DNA from: Sipunculus nudus
Taxonomy: Eukaryota; Annelida; Sipuncula; Golfingiida; Sipunculidae
Length of the DNA: 64,000 nucleotides
Assembly: GCA_026874595.1 (NCBI GenBank)
Contig: CM049309.1
Span: forward strand, 17,624,576 to 17,688,575
Direction: 5' to 3'
Shown here one piece after another: positions 45,507 through 57,741 of the stretch; positions within the stretch are counted from its first letter, which is position 1; each line of letters opens with the position of its first letter. The translations under genes were made by a program, and so were the position numbers. The notes beneath the pieces are model-generated. The model ran no database searches, was not told the origin of the DNA, and saw only the letters and a list, made by a program, of their open reading frames with translations.

Positions 45507-46915
45507 TTAGTTCGGCTGATTATAAGTCATCTGAGCTATAGTCGTGGTCCATTGTCCGTCGTCTGTCCGTCCGTCCGTCCGTCCGTCCGTCCATAGATGT
45601 GGCACGTTTTGAAACCGTAAGACCTAGGAATCCAAAATTCGGCATAATGTTAGCTGTCCCCAAGATCTCCTACCAAGCCGAAAACTGGGTCTTTGCAACT
45701 TCGTTCCTTTGAGAAATTAAGGAAAACCTCAATTTTTTTATTAAAAACCTATTTTCACACTTCAGAACTGCCTAATATCAAAACCACTCCTCTATTTTTC
45801 CTCATATTTACCATAAATATTCCTCTATATAGTTCCTATGTACATGCCAGAAATTATGCCTGTATTATTTAATTTAAAAGTTATGGGCCAAAACATAATG
45901 CATTTTGTAAAAAATCAGGAAAGATATTTGATCACTTAACACAAAAAAAGCTATGGACCTTTTTTCCAGTAATATAACTTTAATTAATCAAAATTAAATT
46001 GTATACCCAAAATTAGATGAAAATCTTTTAAATTTTTTAAAATATTAATAAAAATAAAAAATTGGTACCTTAAATTTTGCCCAATTTTGACCATGGCACG
46101 TTTTTTTCCTGTAAGTACTGTGGATTTAATTTTCATAGCATGTTTTTGTTAGCATTTCAACTGTTAACACGAAAAATTTGAAACCAGTTGATCAAAAACT
46201 GTAGATTTTATTCAAGTTTTCAAGCACCATGTAACTTTGTTTACATCAAGCTAGTGTTATGCAGTTTGCAATAGCTCAGCTTCCCAGCTTCAGCTCTAAG
46301 TTCCTTAAATTCGGCATACAATTAGATGTCTCCAAAATCCCCTACCATGCCAAGAATTTGGTCACTAGGACTTAATACCTTCGAGATATTAATGAAAAAC
46401 TTCATTTTTCCATTAAAAACCCATTGTTACACTTCAAGACTGCCTAATATCAAAACCACTGATCTGACTTTAATCATAAATAATATACATATTTTTCATT
46501 CTCTATGCACATGCCAAAATAATGTCAGTATTGCGTAATTGTTTTAAGTTATGGGTCCAAACATAATGCACTTTGTAAAAAATCAAGAAATATATTTACT
46601 CCCTTAACAAGGGCATTGCTGAAGCTAGAGATTTTTTTGTCAGGGATGTAACATTATTTAATCAAGATTCAATTGAATACCCAAAATTAGTTCTGAATTT
46701 TTCAAATTTTATAAGTTATTAGTATAAATATAAAATTAGTACCTTAAATTTTGCCCAACTTTGACCATGGCACGTTTGTTTCCCGTGAGCACTGTTGATA
46801 TAATTTTCATATCATGCACACATAAGGATTTCAGCTTTTTAGTTTTCAGTACCTCAAACATCAGAGTCTTGCTGCAGCTTAATACATAATTCCTAAATTA
46901 TGGACATACACGCCC
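45507..46915 (+). repeat. R1-like head followed by a tandem pair of about 673-bp units
   Basis: The head AGTTCGGCTGATTATAAGTC, ATCTGAGCTATAGTCG and a GTCCGTCC run (45555-45592) starts the element. Two units of about 673 bp follow (about 45625-46297 and 46298-46915). Paired cues: TTCGGCATA at 45638/46311, CCTAATATCAAAACCACT at 45771/46443, TTTGACCATGGCACGTTT at about 46086/46760. No coding capacity; the second unit decays at its end. Confidence 0.7.
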
Positions 46916-47559
46916 ATAGACCCTTATCATAGTCTACTATAGATCATGATTGCAAGTTACCTACAGTCTACTTTGCCAATAATATCGCAAATATGTATAC
47001 GAAAAGGATTGGAATTTTGGCACATTTTTTGTAATTCATTCACAATTTATAGCAAATTCATTAAATTCGTTAATTTTTTATTTAACAATGAAAATTCCAT
47101 GATTTTCACCTTGAGACTTTCTTAATTTTTGATGTCGTCTATACATTTGAACGATTAAACTCACATCTATCCAACTTCACCTTAAATGCTATGTCTGCTC
47201 CTTCGTTCGTAAACGGGACAAAATTCGTAAAATTTTGATCAAGAATTGTCCAACTTAAAATGCAGAAAGGTCAGAATAATATTTCTCATCCTCACCTCTC
47301 GAAATTTTACAGTAATATTGATCATATTATATGTATATATTTACTAGTAATATATTTTATTTATCAACATCTTGATACATCCAGAACATTTTCTATAGAG
47401 CTTTTATTATTGACTTTAATTCAGCTGTTAATTCAATTATCTATAAATAGTTTTTTGAAAAACTTGATGAATTTGGTATGGACCTGTTCTTGTGTCTAAC
47501 TTTTTTAACCCCCCTCCCACCCCAAAAAAACATAGTATATGTTGAATCAAATGGTTCAC
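46916..47559. other. intergenic, unassigned
   Basis: AT-rich; nothing recognised. Confidence 0.4.

Positions 47560-47634
<75 letters not shown>
47560..47634. repeat. (AT)n microsatellite, about 75 bp
   Basis: Uninterrupted TA repeat. Isoleucine/tyrosine-rich frames on both strands come from it. Confidence 0.95.
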
Positions 47635-47638
<4 letters not shown>

Positions 47639-48589
47639 CATATCGTGTAACAACAACCATTATTGCATCCCCAGGGCTGTGTAATTTCACCAATTTTTTT
47701 AACCTTGTATGCTAATGACTTTAAAACTTACAATGATTCTTGTGACTTTGTTAAATACATGCATGGACGACTAAAACTTCTCATTTTTTTCAAGGGATGG
47801 AAATGAACTGACCAGCATAGGCATCAAATCTTATCCTTATTTGAACCGTTTGATCCTCATAAACGACAATCAGCGGGCTGATATTAAAGGTACCCAATGA
47901 TCTACCTTTTGTAAAAATTTTTTTTGCTATTTCTGGCTTCCTCTGTGTATGTATGAATGATCTAAGGGTAATTTTGGTTGTGAAAATTCTCATAAAGCCT
48001 TCGTGCGGGAAGTGTGAACTTGTTTATCAACAACATGATTGTAAACACAGCATTGTTAACAAACAAGTTGATATGAACAAAACAAGCTGCTGTGTGCGGC
48101 GACATCCACGTTCTCTGGTCTTATATTTATATGAAAGCTCCTATGGATAAGTCCAGTTATATCTACAACATTTTTTTTTAAGAAGGTTGAAAACTTATTG
48201 CAGGACTTAGATCAACCTGCATTTATAACTTGCCACAGACTGGCAGGCGACTGTGCAATATTTGAAGCAAGACAAACAGATATGCTGAGTTGTTTGTATA
48301 GTATTAAATAGCCTTAACAAATAAACATATAATGTAATACTTGACACACAGTGAAGAAACTTACCAGCATGATCAGCTAAGTTATTATTATTCCTTTTTC
48401 TATTATATATTAACGAGATAATGCTAAAAAAACGGATGTTTGGGATCGTAAAGGATCTCAAATAGGGGGTCACCAGTTCCTCAAATGGCAGCACATACCT
48501 GGGCCATATTGCATGCCAGAATGTTAAAAAAAAATTATCACCACAGATTATCTCAAAAGGACAGAATTTCGGATCACAGCATTTTCAAA
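47635..48589. other. intergenic, unassigned
   Basis: No exon or repeat end recognised; the open frames here lack motifs. Confidence 0.4.
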
Positions 48590-49330
48590 AAAGTTATTGC
48601 GAAAGGATTTTAAAATATTTGCCTGGCAGTCATATTGGATTAAACAGGAGTCTAAAATTTGAAAGCATACATGCCTTTATGGGTGTCAATGTTCTGTTAA
48701 ATTTTCGCAAAAGAAAAAAATCACTGGTCGTGCTTGGCGGCCAAACTGGATATTAGGCAGGTCTATATTTCGATACGGCTGGAGCCTTCATAGGCACCAA
48801 TCATCCCTGTTAATTAGAGAAATATCAAATTGATTATCGTTGAGATACAACGATCGTAGGAAAATCACCGATTGTGCTCTGGCAGCCACTCGGGTTTCTG
48901 GATGGGTCTTCGATTCGAATGAACTGGAGCCCTGATAGACACCAATCACCCTTGTCAATTTGAGAAAGATAAAATGTATTCTCTTTGAGATAACGCACAC
49001 GAATAAAAATCACTTATTGTGCTCTTACGACCATATTGTCTTTTTGGATGAGTCTGTGATTCGATACGGCTAGAGCGTTCATAGGCACTAATCATCTCTG
49101 TAAATTTTGAGAAAGATCACCATATTCTCCTTGAGATATTGCGCGATAGAAAATTACCAATTGTGTTCTGCCTGCCATTTTGGAATTCGAACAGAGCCCT
49201 CATAAACACCAATCATCACTATAAATTTGAGAATAATTAAACGTATCCTAGTTAGACGCAAAAGAAAGCGTCACTGACGGACGGACGAACGGGCGGAAGG
49301 ATGGACTGACAGACAAAGCGATCACTATAC
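48590..49330 (-). repeat. inverted repeat-family element with about 140-bp tandem units
   Basis: About five units contain GGAGCC-TCATAGGCACCAATC, AATTTGAGAAAGAT, TCTCCTTGAGATA and AAAATCAC-ATTGTGCTCT. On the minus strand the element begins near 49330 as CCGTATAGTGATCGCTTTGT, CTGTCAGTCCATCC and GTCCGTCCGTCAG, the same head module as R1 and the 7.3-kb element. Confidence 0.65.
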
Positions 49331-50079
49331 GGCCACGCTGTTCAAGGTGTTCCTTGGTATCTTAGTTAATCAAGAAGGTTGTTTATTACATTATCTTAGT
49401 TGCATCTTATAATGTATCTTACATAGCCCGTGTTTATAAGACTTTTTATGATGATGTTGTGACCTCAGCGATATCCAATTTTATGGCGTGAATCCTTGAT
49501 GCATGATAGTCATATTCCTATTATTCAACAGTAAAACTGAAAATATAGGACTTCAGCTTTCATATCATGGTTAATTATACTAATTGAATTTTATTGATAA
49601 TGTGATTTATATGTCATTGTAACATGCAGGTGGCGCCACATATAATGACTTACTTTCTGTGAGTCAAAACTGTCTTAAACTTTTCCACTTCTTCCAACTA
49701 TAGGCAGAAAATATAAACGGTAAAGTTTAATGTAAACTGTGTAACTGTGCTTAAGATTAACTACAAATAAACATGCACCAACTGAAATTATTTTTTTAAT
49801 GGTCACTTTAAGAAACTTAAAGTATTGCAGTACATGTATTTGATGTATGTGTATTTTTTATGCAGTACATGTATATGATTTATGTGTGATTTATGAGTAT
49901 TAATTGTTCGTTACCAAATACTGATCATGTGACTTATATGTGCCTTTAAAGTACAGGTGGGGCCACGTATATTTATTTACTTTCTGTGTGTCAAAATGGT
50001 ATAATCAACTATTTTCTGAATGGTTTGCAGACTTCAAACTATAGGCCGTACCATTCGTGCTTGGCCACAGCCGAAATTG
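49331..50079. other. intergenic; GGTGGCGCCAC motifs at 49630 and 49957
   Basis: CAGGTGGCGCCACATATAAT and CAGGTGGGGCCACGTATATT sit in two similar segments about 325 bp apart (each followed by TTACTTTCTGTG-GTCAAAA), a decayed tandem unit. No ends recognised. Confidence 0.5.
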
Positions 50080-50269
50080 TACAGTATAGAACCTCGAAAT
50101 TACCACCACCAACGGAACCTTGATAAAGTGGTCGCATTGTCGAGGTGGTCGTCTAAGTGAGATGTTACATAAAGAGCAAAAAAAAAAAAGAATCAGGACC
50201 GTGAGCAAGTGGTCGTTATTTTGTGGTGTTCGCTAAACCGAGGTGGTCGTTAGCCTAGGTTTTACTGTA
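50080..50269. mobile_element. Tc1/mariner-type MITE, copy 3
   Basis: TA|CAGTATAGAACCTCGAAATT at left; CCTAGGTTTTACTG|TA at right. The interior has CGAGGTGGTCGTC twice, as in copy 2. 190 bp. Confidence 0.7.
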
Positions 50270-50369
50270 TTTTGTTTTACTGTATTATTGCATTGTTACC
50301 TACCATCATGCAGAGTTATTTGTACAGAGTGAATGTTGTATTCTTTCATGAGAATGAAAAACCACAGTG

Positions 50370-50493
50370 GTTTACTTAACAGGGCGCAAATCGGCAGATC
50401 GTACAAGGGATATTAGACATGGGTTATAACTAAATATTTAGATCTATACAGGTCTAGTTCAGCTGTGCGTCATGGTCCATGGGCGAGTTGTTT
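50370..50493 (+). repeat. R1-family fragment (internally deleted)
   Basis: TTAACAGGGCGCAAATCGGC (unit start) is joined to GTTCAGCTGTGCGTCATGGT, CCATGGGCGAGTTG (R1 end) with almost everything between missing. Confidence 0.65.
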
Positions 50494-50641
50494 ACACGAG
50501 TCATGTCCTAATTTGTTATTTATTATATGTCAGAAAGGTCAATTGCTTTCATGTCGAACTTTTCAAAATGGAAGTCAATATTAAGTTTCGAGCTGTTTTC
50601 CCTGTGAAATTTAGTAACTTTTTCAATAAAACTTTCATATG

Positions 50642-50645
<4 letters not shown>

Positions 50646-50703
<58 letters not shown>
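50646..50703. repeat. (AT)n microsatellite, 58 bp
   Basis: Uninterrupted AT repeat. Confidence 0.95.
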
Positions 50704-50707
<4 letters not shown>

Positions 50708-50939
50708 GTGGGTCCTTCATTGGGCAGGTCCTGCCTTACGTTATATGCTTTTTGTATAAGACAATCTCGCTTGTTTTAAATGACATTATTCGATCAATTG
50801 AACTATTTAATCTTAAATTTTATGCCTTCTGTGATAATTTTCCTGCATAAAAATGATTTTAATTCATTATATTTCTGTATATATTGAAATATCTTAAGGT
50901 ATTAGAATTTCATTTTCATTTCCTATTGGATTTGGATTT

Positions 50940-50940
<1 letters not shown>

Positions 50941-50999
<59 letters not shown>

Positions 51000-51008
51000 T
51001 CACTTTAG

Positions 51009-51039
<31 letters not shown>

Positions 51040-51075
51040 ATTATCTAAAGTGAGTATATATATATATATATATAT
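50941..51075. repeat. (AT)n tracts around a palindrome with arms CTCACTTTAGATAATATA
   Basis: TATATACTCACTTTAGATAA (from about 50993) is followed by an AT run and then by TATTATCTAAAGTGAGTATA ending near 51060; the arms are exact inverses. Flanking AT runs extend both sides. It can form a hairpin or cruciform. Confidence 0.88.
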
Positions 51076-53405
51076 TGACGGTTATATAAAATATGGCGAC
51101 TTCCCCAATAATTGAAATAACTAAAGCAAAGAAATTAAAATATATACTTTGTATTGTGATCAAACGGACTGAATTTGTTTACAAGCAGTTTTTAAGTGGG
51201 AATCCTTTATAGTCAGTCAGGTAACAGGCATTATCAATGAAAGCATGTTGGAAGTCCAGCTTATTCGGTTAATTCTCGAATTACACCAACAAAAGAGACG
51301 GAGCATAGATATAATAAAAGTATCGAATACATACCTTAGCACTCTGTCTGAAGACCATACATACAAATGTAATTTTACTCCAACATCACAAAAAAATATC
51401 CATGCAGCACATACATATATTCATATATACACATAAACTGCACACATACAATCAGTTGATCTGGTCCAATATGACATTGACCATTCGGTAGCTGCATGTA
51501 CATATTGAATCTTTCTTTAAATTGATAAATTTTAAAATTTAAATATTTTTTAAGGAAAAACAATAATACATGTTACATTTCATGGAAATTTTAGAATTGC
51601 ACAAACTTCTAATCGTTTCCTGTCACCTACGCCTGAAATACGCCTGTATATAGTAGGGCCCAGCTTTTTAAAGACGTGGAAGGCCAAGAAACCAGGGTCA
51701 CCATGAGGAGACTTTTTATATCAGATGAATATTGTGAATGGATTTATGACAAAAAATATATATTTGTTTCAGAAATATAACAGACTGTTTATAAACTCAT
51801 ACCAGAGGGATTTATGTGATGTATAACTGTATATATCCTTGACATGCGTGATCGATGACATAAAATTATTTACTCATTAAATTGGGGTTACAGTCTGTGG
51901 CGGGAACAAAACTTTAAATTTTACAAAGTGCACAAATTCACTTATAACTGCATGCAGAACTAGGGGTCAACTGCTCGTTAAAATATACCCTGCAATGAAA
52001 CATTGTACGTTTATTTCGTTCGGGTGAATATGTGTGATTAAAATTAAAGTGATATGTTTCACATATATTGTTCACTGAATTAAACAAGCTCGTAAATACA
52101 TGTATCTTATATATGATCCTTATATATTCCTTGTACTGATTTATCTGAAAAGCAAATAAAGTTCAAATAAAATGTTTCAATGTATTATGTTTTGATTTCT
52201 AGACAATTTCAATACAAGAATAATAATTTTAAAAAATGAAATTACTGAAAAATGAATGTATGGCGCATTTCGTTTTTCTGACCAATAACGAACAATGGTG
52301 ATATTTTTTAATTGAAATTATCAATGTATAATGCATTTCAGTTCTAAAGAAATTTAAAATTATCAATTTATCAGATACGATATATTTTTTTTTGGTGTGA
52401 TATGATTGAAATATTATGGGATGGGAATGTAGAGTGCATGCTTTATGCATGAACAGTGCGGTTATTTACAGCATAAATTATTTCATGCAATGTTTTCTTA
52501 TTGCCAGATGTTTTTACTTGAAAAGAGAATAGAAAACTCTTAATGGAGCATAATTTGTCAACATCAAGTCCCATAATATGCATGATACTATCTAATATTA
52601 TTGCCTTTTTGTATTTAATAATCCCTCTTTATAACAGATGCCCTGTTTTATATTTATTTATGTTTATATATCAATACATTTGTTTATATAAAGCCAAACT
52701 CATGGTTCATTTATATATAAATTCATGGTTCGCATATATATAAAATCTGATATAAATAATATATATATAAATATATTTACAACAACAAAAAATCTTTAGT
52801 AGTTTGTTGATGGTTATATATATATATTAATTCCACTGGTCCGCATCTAATTTAGTTAAAATATATTCTGATAAGACTACCGGTGAATATATATTTATAC
52901 ATATATATATTTATATATGTATATTTATATATATATATATATATATATATTCATAAAGAAGACAGAAAAATTACGTTTATACACAAAGAAAATTGTAACA
53001 TTCTAATATACATGATAATATATAAATCTTAAGCGTTATGAACAAATGAATTAATATACTATACAGTAAATATGTATATCACAGCAAAGAACGAATAAAA
53101 TCAACTGGGTTTGGAGATATTATTTTCATCAACATGGCATATATGATATACATTTATTTTAAAAGTTTTCTCTTTTATTTAATATATATATATATATATA
53201 TATATGTAAATAGATCTGAGTGTTTATATTTTATGCATATTACATGTAACAGTGTTCATAATCACTGATTAACAGATGTGCCGATCATTAATGGAAGAAA
53301 TTTTAGTTCGATTTTTGTTCATATTTTTCAAAATTGCTAAACATGACATACGCAATAATTATTTAAAAGGCATGACATAATGTAGATTAATAATAATTCC
53401 AAAAA
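51076..53405. other. intergenic, very AT-rich, with short (AT)n tracts
   Basis: TA/AT tracts at about 52923-52950 and 53182-53205 plus many imperfect ones. No exon or repeat end recognised. Confidence 0.5.
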
Positions 53406-55905
53406 GCATTTCAGGCATTTCGCGTAATGCTTTTGACCTCTAATCATAACATGAAATGACTAAAATGTCCAGATATTTCATGAAATAACATTTTTTCCAA
53501 GTCATTACACGAAATGAATGGATTACAAAAGAATGAACAGAAAATATAAGCTGACACAATTAATGATTATAATCGTCATCAAAGGTTCACCAGACAGTTT
53601 CAGTTTAGCAAATTCTCAGTGATACTCTGTTAATTTGTTTTACGCGAAGAACATATACAGTCATACACCTGCATGTGGGTCATGTCATGCAGTCAGCTGA
53701 AATTGATTATGAAAATATTTGCATAAAACCCGGACATATGTAATGAGTAAATCATTTTAGTTTTGTATAACACTTTTTGTTAATTTCTCTAAACTTACCC
53801 ATTTGCTGTTGAATTTGCACTTAAATGACAGGACAACATGTAAAATGCAGGAGCCTCATACGATCACATATATTCGTAAAAGTATCAGTATATTCGTGAC
53901 TGTGATATGCATGTAAATATACCCTCTGGGAATGAAGGAAACCCTTTGAATTATAAATTAAAGAAGGAAGTGAAGCTGAAATATAATAAGTTTGATATAT
54001 TAAATGAAATAAATGCTTGAAATAAAATGAAATAGTAATTATCAATTTAGAATAAACAAAATTTGATAAGCATATTATAACATGCCAATTAGATATACAT
54101 TGTACAGTGTTAAATGTCGGCCCGAATCCATTTAACTGTGAAATACGGAAAAATGGTGTGTGGATCCTGAGAGTTTATTTAATGTAAAAAAATAGTTCTC
54201 AAAACAGTTAAACATACGGTCAGATGGCTAAAAATTAAATTTGATTTTTTAAAAAAAATTCTATGAAAGTTTGCCCCATATTCCTTATTGAGTATACCAG
54301 TGTTATACATGACAAGGCTTAGCCGGCTTTAGAGATGATTATTATTATTATTATTATTATTAAAAATATTTATACTGGGTAGCCGGTTCAGACAAGATTG
54401 TCTGATCTGCCACAGGGCCCTGTCTGCATGGCTATACAGTTTATACTATGTAAAAAACATGTTAATGCAATCAGAATTAATAAAAGTGACTTAAGATAAA
54501 AATATACAGCGAGATGTGAAATTAAACTTGAATATAAAACTATGACATGAAACGTAGTATGAATGAATGCTACATAGCATACACAAATTTTCAATTTAAA
54601 AAAAAATTTCTCAATATTTTATTTCAGGAAGTTTATTTCAATTAGAAAATTAACCTTTTTTACATAAGTTGAAAACATTTAAATAATAATTAAAAATTCT
54701 TTTTTCTTACGGCTTTAAAGGATCGTTTATAAGATTTAAATCTATTTTAATTTTCAGCTGAAAATAAAGCTTGCAGATCTCAAAACTTAAGTTTAATGTA
54801 ACACCCAAAAACTGGAAAGTTAAATTAACTAGGTGAATTAATGTCATTATAAAACCTTAATTGTATAAATGGCTACTTTTGATTGAATCTAATATTTTAT
54901 CACTTTTTAATATTTTAAAAAATGTAATTAATTATTATAAATTTGCATTATTTGTATAGAGCCTGGGATCCAAGACCTGTTAAACTACAGGAACATAGTG
55001 TATATGATATTTTAATGTATTTAATTATGTAACAGCGTTTTAGAGCACATATCATCATGGATTCTACGCTTTACAAAACAAATTATTAAATCATTATTAT
55101 AATTTTAACCATAGAAGCTTTCCCAATCGCTGCTTACTACTGCTGGTTTACAGATTATAGCTTAGTCCCCTGCTCAGCTAATACATTTTCTACTCCAGTG
55201 ACCCTTAAGTATCCGTTTGCTGATCACTGTCCATCTGAATATTATTCGAGAGCAAGTACTAAGACCAAATATATTTAAAGTCCATCAATTAACAGGACCA
55301 AAACCGTCTTTTTTAGACCTCAAAAAGAGGTTACGTTCATCAATAACCCAAATGCCCACTTGTATGTGGATCACTGTCCACTCAAACTGTCAATAAGAAC
55401 CTAACCTTTAATTTCATACCAAAATGTAAATTTTTGCATCAACTTGAAATGGCTGAAATTCTGGGACACCCTATGTACTATATCAGAGCTTAAATATTTG
55501 TGTAAGGTTTCCTTGTACACATGATGTGTGGTATTCTAGTCCCCTGCTAAACTATATAACACAAATATGGAGGCTTTCCTCTGCATGCACTACTGCCTGC
55601 TATAATGGCTACCTGCATAAGGACCCCAGTGATAAGAGATATCCTCATCATCCCCAACTTTGTAGTAAAACAGTTGGGCAGCTGCTCAAATGACTTCCTG
55701 ACAAAACATATGCATTTCACAATTTCACCTGTTACACAGATTGCTTAATTTGCTGTTAGACATTTTGTGTAATCATAACTGTTCATTTTCAGTCATTTCA
55801 TGTAAGAAATGAACATTTTAGTCATTTCGCGGAATGACTGGTGCATGGTTACAGGCATTTCGCGAAATGCCTGAAATGTTAAGGCATTTTTTGAAATGAC
55901 TGATT
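53406..55905. mobile_element. possible 2.5-kb foldback element with long palindromic inverted arms
   Basis: The left arm (about 53406-53520) holds CATTTCAGGCATTTCGCG and GAAATGACTAAAATGTCCA. The right arm (about 55770-55905) in inverse reads CATTTCAGGCATTTCGCGAA and GAAATGACTAAAATGTTCA in the same order. Each arm is made of palindromes: AGGCATTTCGCGAAATGCCT is perfect at 55853-55872, and AGTCATTTCGCGGAATGACT at 55820 is nearly so. The interior is AT-rich with no transposase and a (TTA)n tract (54338-54361). Alternatively, two independent palindromic repeats lie in opposite orientation. Confidence 0.5.
54329..54425. repeat. (ATT)n tract with GTAGCCGG flanks
   Basis: TTAGCCGGCTTTAGAGATG before and GGGTAGCCGGTTCAGACAAG after an ATT trinucleotide run; probably a small microsatellite-bearing dispersed element. 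Confidence 0.5.
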
Positions 55906-57676
55906 TCACAGACTGACTGTATTATAAGATATAAAAAGAAAACTGCTTGCGATTATGATTGGAATGCAGATACTTTTTAGTGCATGGTGCAAGTCACACT
56001 GATTTGTTTATATTCATAATAACTTACAACCGGTTAATGTTGGTATTTCCTGGAAAAACATTATTTAGAGGGTTTTCTATAGCGAAGTAAGTTGTTTGAA
56101 TATATAAAAGTATCATGCGTACAGGTATTAATTTGGTAATACGTTTAATATAAGGTCACATTCCTATATATTTACATCATTATCTCACTCTCCTCCTAAT
56201 TCAGGTATAATTTAATCCATTCTAAGATTTTCTATAGTTCTTTTAGTTTTCTAAGACCTAATCTGCATTTTTTTAGTTTAAAAATTTGCGGGGTTTGGTA
56301 ACCTTTATAATGCCATTGCCAAGTTCTCATTTCCCCACTCTCTTCGCCATCTCTTATTTTAATTTAAAGTATTAAATCACTAAGGCAATCTCTGAAACCT
56401 ATAGGTACACCAAAATGTTTTAAACAAATGTCGAATGACGAACTACCTAAAATCATACATATTACATTCTTAAAAAATAATGGAAATCATTATAAAAATC
56501 GATGTTAAAATGTGACACATTTATAAACTAGTATTCAGAGATTCCTTTTTGGTCGAAGAATTGTAAAGCATATATCTCCGAAATATTTCAAGCATTGTAC
56601 AGTTTAGAAATTCACACTGAAATTAACATATATGTATACATAACCTTAAAGCATATTTCACATTTAGTTTCTGGGATATAACATACTTTATCATTTTCAA
56701 AATAAAGTTAAAGTAACATTTTATATTTTTTTTAAAAAACCTGACTAAAAAGCGTTTATGACAGACATATACAATGATATATCCTTAGTACATGTTCACG
56801 GCCAGCCTCGGTTTTACAGTTTCAACAATAATACAAATCACTGCAACATCATATTCCATTCAATGTAAACGTAATTACAACTTGACATATGGCATAATGG
56901 GACTCGGGTATTGAATACAATTAAGCTCTTTGTTTAATAACACATGCCTTTGCCGCTAGATATTTGACGTTGCATCCTCTGTGCGTGCAAAGAGCAAGTC
57001 GCGGTGACTTACGGAAAATCCTTTGCGGCTTTTGTTTAATTCCGCCACAACGACTCGTCCGCCTGTAGAAGTTTGACCAGTCCACGACATGGCCCACTTC
57101 ACTTCCATTAACAAGATGGATTTCGATCTAACAACTGTCCCTTGCCAATCATGAGACAACAAATAAAGCTGCATGATTCAACTGACCCCATGCGCAGGCA
57201 TGGCCCGAGAGTTCGTCTGCTGGGCGTTGTCCGGCGGCAACGAATGCGTGTGCTTGGCTTTAATTGCAGACGTGCCGCGACTCAGCAACCCAACCTTACA
57301 CACTGCCGCTTGTCATCGCGACAATATGGACATATGTTGTATACACACTATCATGTTTAAAATGGATTGTGTTTGCGACCGGTCGAAACTATATTCGATT
57401 TTGGGTATAGTCGTCTGCTAGCCGCTGACGTTTCGCCGAAGGACCTGAAATCATCATGTCAAGCTTGCCTGACCGGGCGGATGGCCCCTTAAGGAGACGT
57501 GGGCAGAACTCTTCCAAGAGAGGGCAGGAGAAGGACCCAAATGGCCACTACAGGCAGAGGACCTCTCATTATGAGAGACATGAATCTTCTCAATCAGAGC
57601 CCGATAAATAACCAATCTAACCGATGCCTGCCGTGAGGAAACCATGTAAATCGCTCTCTTTGATCTCTCTTTCTCT
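55906..57676. other. intergenic; CpG-richer patch at about 56980-57480
   Basis: The patch is richer in GC and CpG than its AT-rich surroundings (e.g. GGGCGTTGTCCGGCGGCAAC, GCCGCTGACGTTTCGCCGAA). Overlapping short frames on both strands show no recognisable domain. A regulatory or promoter-like region or an unrecognised exon is possible. Confidence 0.35.
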
Positions 57677-57679
57677 CGC

Positions 57680-57739
<60 letters not shown>
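57677..57739. repeat. (CT)n(AT)n compound microsatellite
   Basis: CT run from 57677 to about 57708, then AT to 57739. Confidence 0.95.
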
Positions 57740-57741
<2 letters not shown>

